Assembly: GCA_022448645.1 (NCBI GenBank)
Contig: JAKVBZ010000109.1
Span: 1 to 14,781 of the forward strand
Origin: Pirellulaceae bacterium
GTDB lineage: Bacteria; Planctomycetota; Planctomycetia; Pirellulales; Pirellulaceae
Direction: 5' to 3'
Length of the DNA: 14,781 nucleotides
Program-made: the position numbers and the translations under genes
In this document: piece by piece, positions 12,677 through 14,781 of the stretch
Layout: the number at the start of each line of letters is the position of its first letter
Position numbering within the stretch: the stretch's first letter is position 1
Notes under the pieces: generated by a model
Told to the model about the DNA's origin: nothing
The model's input: the letters and a program-made list of their open reading frames with translations, nothing else
The model's database searches: none

Positions 12677-14781
12677 TCATGGGTAGGAAACTGACTCATA
12701 ATACGATTGCACGTGAATGTAGTTATACATCAGCTCCCGTCCGATTTCTCCGCCAGGTGTCGTGTCATCCGACCAGTCAGAAACGGTCAGCTTTGCGGTC
12801 GTGTCATTAGCTCGGAATAGATACCAATGATAGGTCATCCAGGCCTGGCGTTTGTTACCATCGTAAGGCGGATAACTCCCCCACGTGGGATTGGGGAAAA
12901 GTTTTGTGATCGTTCTTTCTGGGATCAGCGTCACACCATCCAGCCGAACCGAAACGGCATGCTTCGCCTTATTCGACATATCTTTAAAGTCGCTGGTCAT
13001 CATACGAAAGGAATACAGTTGGCCCGGTTGCAGGTCCTTGATTTTCTGTGAAAAACGATTCGCTCGAGCGGCACTTCTGACCGTGACCAGGGCGGTATCA
13101 CCGGGCGCTCCGTCATAGCGTGCCTGGAGACGGCCAAAACCGGGACTGGGAGCGCTGCGGATACTTTCGTTTTCTGCTTGATCCACCGTCCAGCCCGTCA
13201 ACCCCTCGACAAAGTCAGGGTTCACAAGATGCGGTAAGACATACGGCTCGCTGCTAGCTGGCTCGGTCCTGCCTTCGATTCCATAGTGACGGAACAGCTG
13301 CGCTCCCCAACGAATCATTTCCTCGTCCGCATAGCTTGAGTGATAAGTCATTAACCCGTAAGTACCCACAAAGGCCGGGTCGGTGACCACCAGGTGAAAC
13401 TGCATATCCAGATATTTCTTGTAGTTGACCCAAGGAGTGCTGTTGAGCAGATGGCCACCGGGAAGTGTAAAGTACGCTAAGCATACGGCGATGTGTTCCA
13501 GCGATTCTGGACACAGTTTGCGATAGTTTTGCGCATGTTTGACGAGCTCGTCGTGAAGGAATTCCCTTGCGGCCTGCGCGTCATCTTGGGTCGGCAGATA
13601 TCGTTTCCAGGCAAGGACCGCGCCCGTATCGCTGAGCGCCTGCACCAACTCTTGTCCATCGGGTCCACCGTAGAGTTGGTTGACATATGCATAAAACAAG
13701 CGATCCTCAAACGCTGGAGTCGCGTGGAGTTTTCGGACCGCATTGGCAAAAATGGCACAATTGGGTTCCGAGTTCATGAACTCGTCGGCCATGAGTCCAT
13801 GAGAAAGCGGATGGGTGTATCCGGGAGTCACCGAAATGTGATGGTAGGCATCCGCATAATCTCTAATGTCATTATCCTGAATGGCGCGGAGCACCGTCCA
13901 GGCGGCCAGCCATCGCCTGCCACTCGATTGCAACTTCCTGTAGGCGGGTGTATCCAGTCGGGTGGGATCGACGTTGAATGTGTTGACGTTTTTGAGGACA
14001 TGTTCCTCAAAGTATCCACCTACCTCGAGCGGGAACTCATGATAGAGCAATTCCGGTATGGCGCGGACAATGAGTTCCTGTGGTGTTCCGTCGATCTGGA
14101 GAAGATGGCGGCCTGCAGGGAGATGACGCATGACCTCGACCGGCTTTTCATCTTTCCTTGACACTAGCAATGGCTGATCGTCGGAATCAAGACTGATGTT
14201 CGTGTTGCCAGCCAGACGGAAGAAGCACCAGCCGTCCCGCGGGTTCATGAACTCTATTTCAGACGCGTCGCGAAGCTCTCGCGCTGCCGTGTTCATCAGC
14301 TCACAGGTCACGTTGTTAAGCCGCTGAATTCGCTGTTTGCCGCCAGGAAGCAACACGGCGACGGTTTCTGAAGCCACCATTTCGCGGCCACCACTGTCCT
14401 CGAACCAGGCACGCACATCATAGGCGCCCCATGGAAGTCGGTCGCTAGCAATATCCATTTCGATGCTCTTGGCAGGTGCGGTGGATTTCTTGGAAATCAC
14501 GACCTCACCGGTTTTCCGAGATGTCAAAGTGATTGCCAAGTTTCCGGTTTGGAGATGAACCGCCGGGAGCTGCGTGTGGACACGGATGGAAATATCCCGC
14601 GGCTGTGCCGATAAGACGTGCTCTGGCCAGGCGTCATCGACTTCGAGTGTCAACGCTTTGTACACCCAAGTTAATTGTTCACGAACTAGCGTGGTCGAAA
14701 GGATCGCCCCTGTTTCAGTATCGGTGACGACCACCTTCTTGGTCTGCGGCTTGATGCGGATCGCTCGGCGGTCAGCAAGCG
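12677..14781 (-). CDS. Large carbohydrate-binding protein of unknown activity, C-terminal 700 residues (runs off the right edge)
   Basis: The frame is still open at 14781, and no start with a ribosome site appears near the GTG at 14734, so the gene begins outside the window. The visible part starts with a beta-rich region (to about 14300) resembling Ig-like or macroglobulin-like strands (SIRVHTQLP, WGAYDVRAWFED). A second small domain follows (to about 14000). Then comes a long alpha-helical domain, about 13990-13230, with RRWLAAWTVLRA, GLMADEFMNSEPN and DEEMIRWGAQLFRHYGIEG. From about 13222 to the end (NPDFVEGLTGWTV, LQPGQLYSFRM, VRLDGV) lies a beta-sandwich with the look of a CBM4/9 or galactose-binding-like carbohydrate module. 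I do not recognise a catalytic family; lyase-like or hydrolase-like helical domains occur in such architectures. The size and binding module suggest an extracytoplasmic polysaccharide-acting protein. Transcription ends at the hairpin at 12634-12672. Confidence 0.8.
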   Translation of the reverse strand, partial: LADRRAIRIKPQTKKVVVTDTETGAILSTTLVREQLTWVYKALTLEVDDAWPEHVLSAQPRDISIRVHTQLPAVHLQTGNLAITLTSRKTGEVVISKKSTAPAKSIEMDIASDRLPWGAYDVRAWFEDSGGREMVASETVAVLLPGGKQRIQRLNNVTCELMNTAARELRDASEIEFMNPRDGWCFFRLAGNTNISLDSDDQPLLVSRKDEKPVEVMRHLPAGRHLLQIDGTPQELIVRAIPELLYHEFPLEVGGYFEEHVLKNVNTFNVDPTRLDTPAYRKLQSSGRRWLAAWTVLRAIQDNDIRDYADAYHHISVTPGYTHPLSHGLMADEFMNSEPNCAIFANAVRKLHATPAFEDRLFYAYVNQLYGGPDGQELVQALSDTGAVLAWKRYLPTQDDAQAAREFLHDELVKHAQNYRKLCPESLEHIAVCLAYFTLPGGHLLNSTPWVNYKKYLDMQFHLVVTDPAFVGTYGLMTYHSSYADEEMIRWGAQLFRHYGIEGRTEPASSEPYVLPHLVNPDFVEGLTGWTVDQAENESIRSAPSPGFGRLQARYDGAPGDTALVTVRSAARANRFSQKIKDLQPGQLYSFRMMTSDFKDMSNKAKHAVSVRLDGVTLIPERTITKLFPNPTWGSYPPYDGNKRQAWMTYHWYLFRANDTTAKLTVSDWSDDTTPGGEIGRELMYNYIHVQSYYESVSYP

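Noticed and set aside
13493..14161. A 222-codon plus-strand frame
   Set aside because: It lies opposite the large carbohydrate-binding gene, has no ribosome site and reads as a mirror of its coding strand.

Overview
The window reads as a bacterial chromosome segment, most likely from a planctomycete of the Pirellulales type. This is inferred from gene content, with no marker gene present: secreted FG-GAP proteins, a dockerin-like/PEP-CTERM tail, DUF6067/GH123-like and five-bladed-propeller carbohydrate proteins, a Tat-exported enolase-superfamily dehydratase, a DUF1579-like protein, and long, gappy intergenic regions. I see no rRNA or tRNA gene, CRISPR array, insertion sequence or phage gene.

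Layout. At the left edge (1-667, minus) is the N-terminal part of an exported FG-GAP repeat protein. A long, mostly empty stretch follows (668-1630), then a decayed C-terminal gene remnant (about 1631-1862, minus) with a dockerin-like loop and a PEP-CTERM tail broken at a homopolymer. Two plus-strand genes come next: a secreted propeller-type glycosidase-like protein (2042-3574) and a small secreted protein built of six SFP(D/G) repeats (3713-4078), with a likely terminator. Two minus-strand genes converge on it: a galactonate-dehydratase-like enzyme with a Tat signal (4114-5427) and, 354 bases upstream, a stand-alone MetE-type zinc methyltransferase (5782-6852). Divergent from these lies a large secreted DUF6067/GH123-like protein (6972-8993, plus). 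After a 474-base gap comes a YihY/BrkB-family membrane protein (9468-10820, plus). The right part is all minus strand: a small exported DUF1579-like protein (11003-11530), an EctD-like phytanoyl-CoA dioxygenase family enzyme (11771-12625), and the C-terminal 700 residues of a large carbohydrate-binding protein (12677 to beyond 14781) ending in a clear terminator.

How the genes fit together. Three large extracytoplasmic proteins resemble polysaccharide-processing enzymes, and the dehydratase resembles sugar-acid catabolic enzymes, so a carbohydrate-scavenging neighbourhood is plausible. The genes are not in one tight operon: gaps are large and strands alternate, and no sulfatase, SusC/D or transporter gene is in view. 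A single pathway is therefore only a suggestion. The most unusual item is the SFPD-repeat protein, whose six motifs are spaced 11-11-13-11-11 residues apart. I tentatively link it to the 7(1) septoil knot family. I did not find a convincing new multi-gene defence or mobile system.
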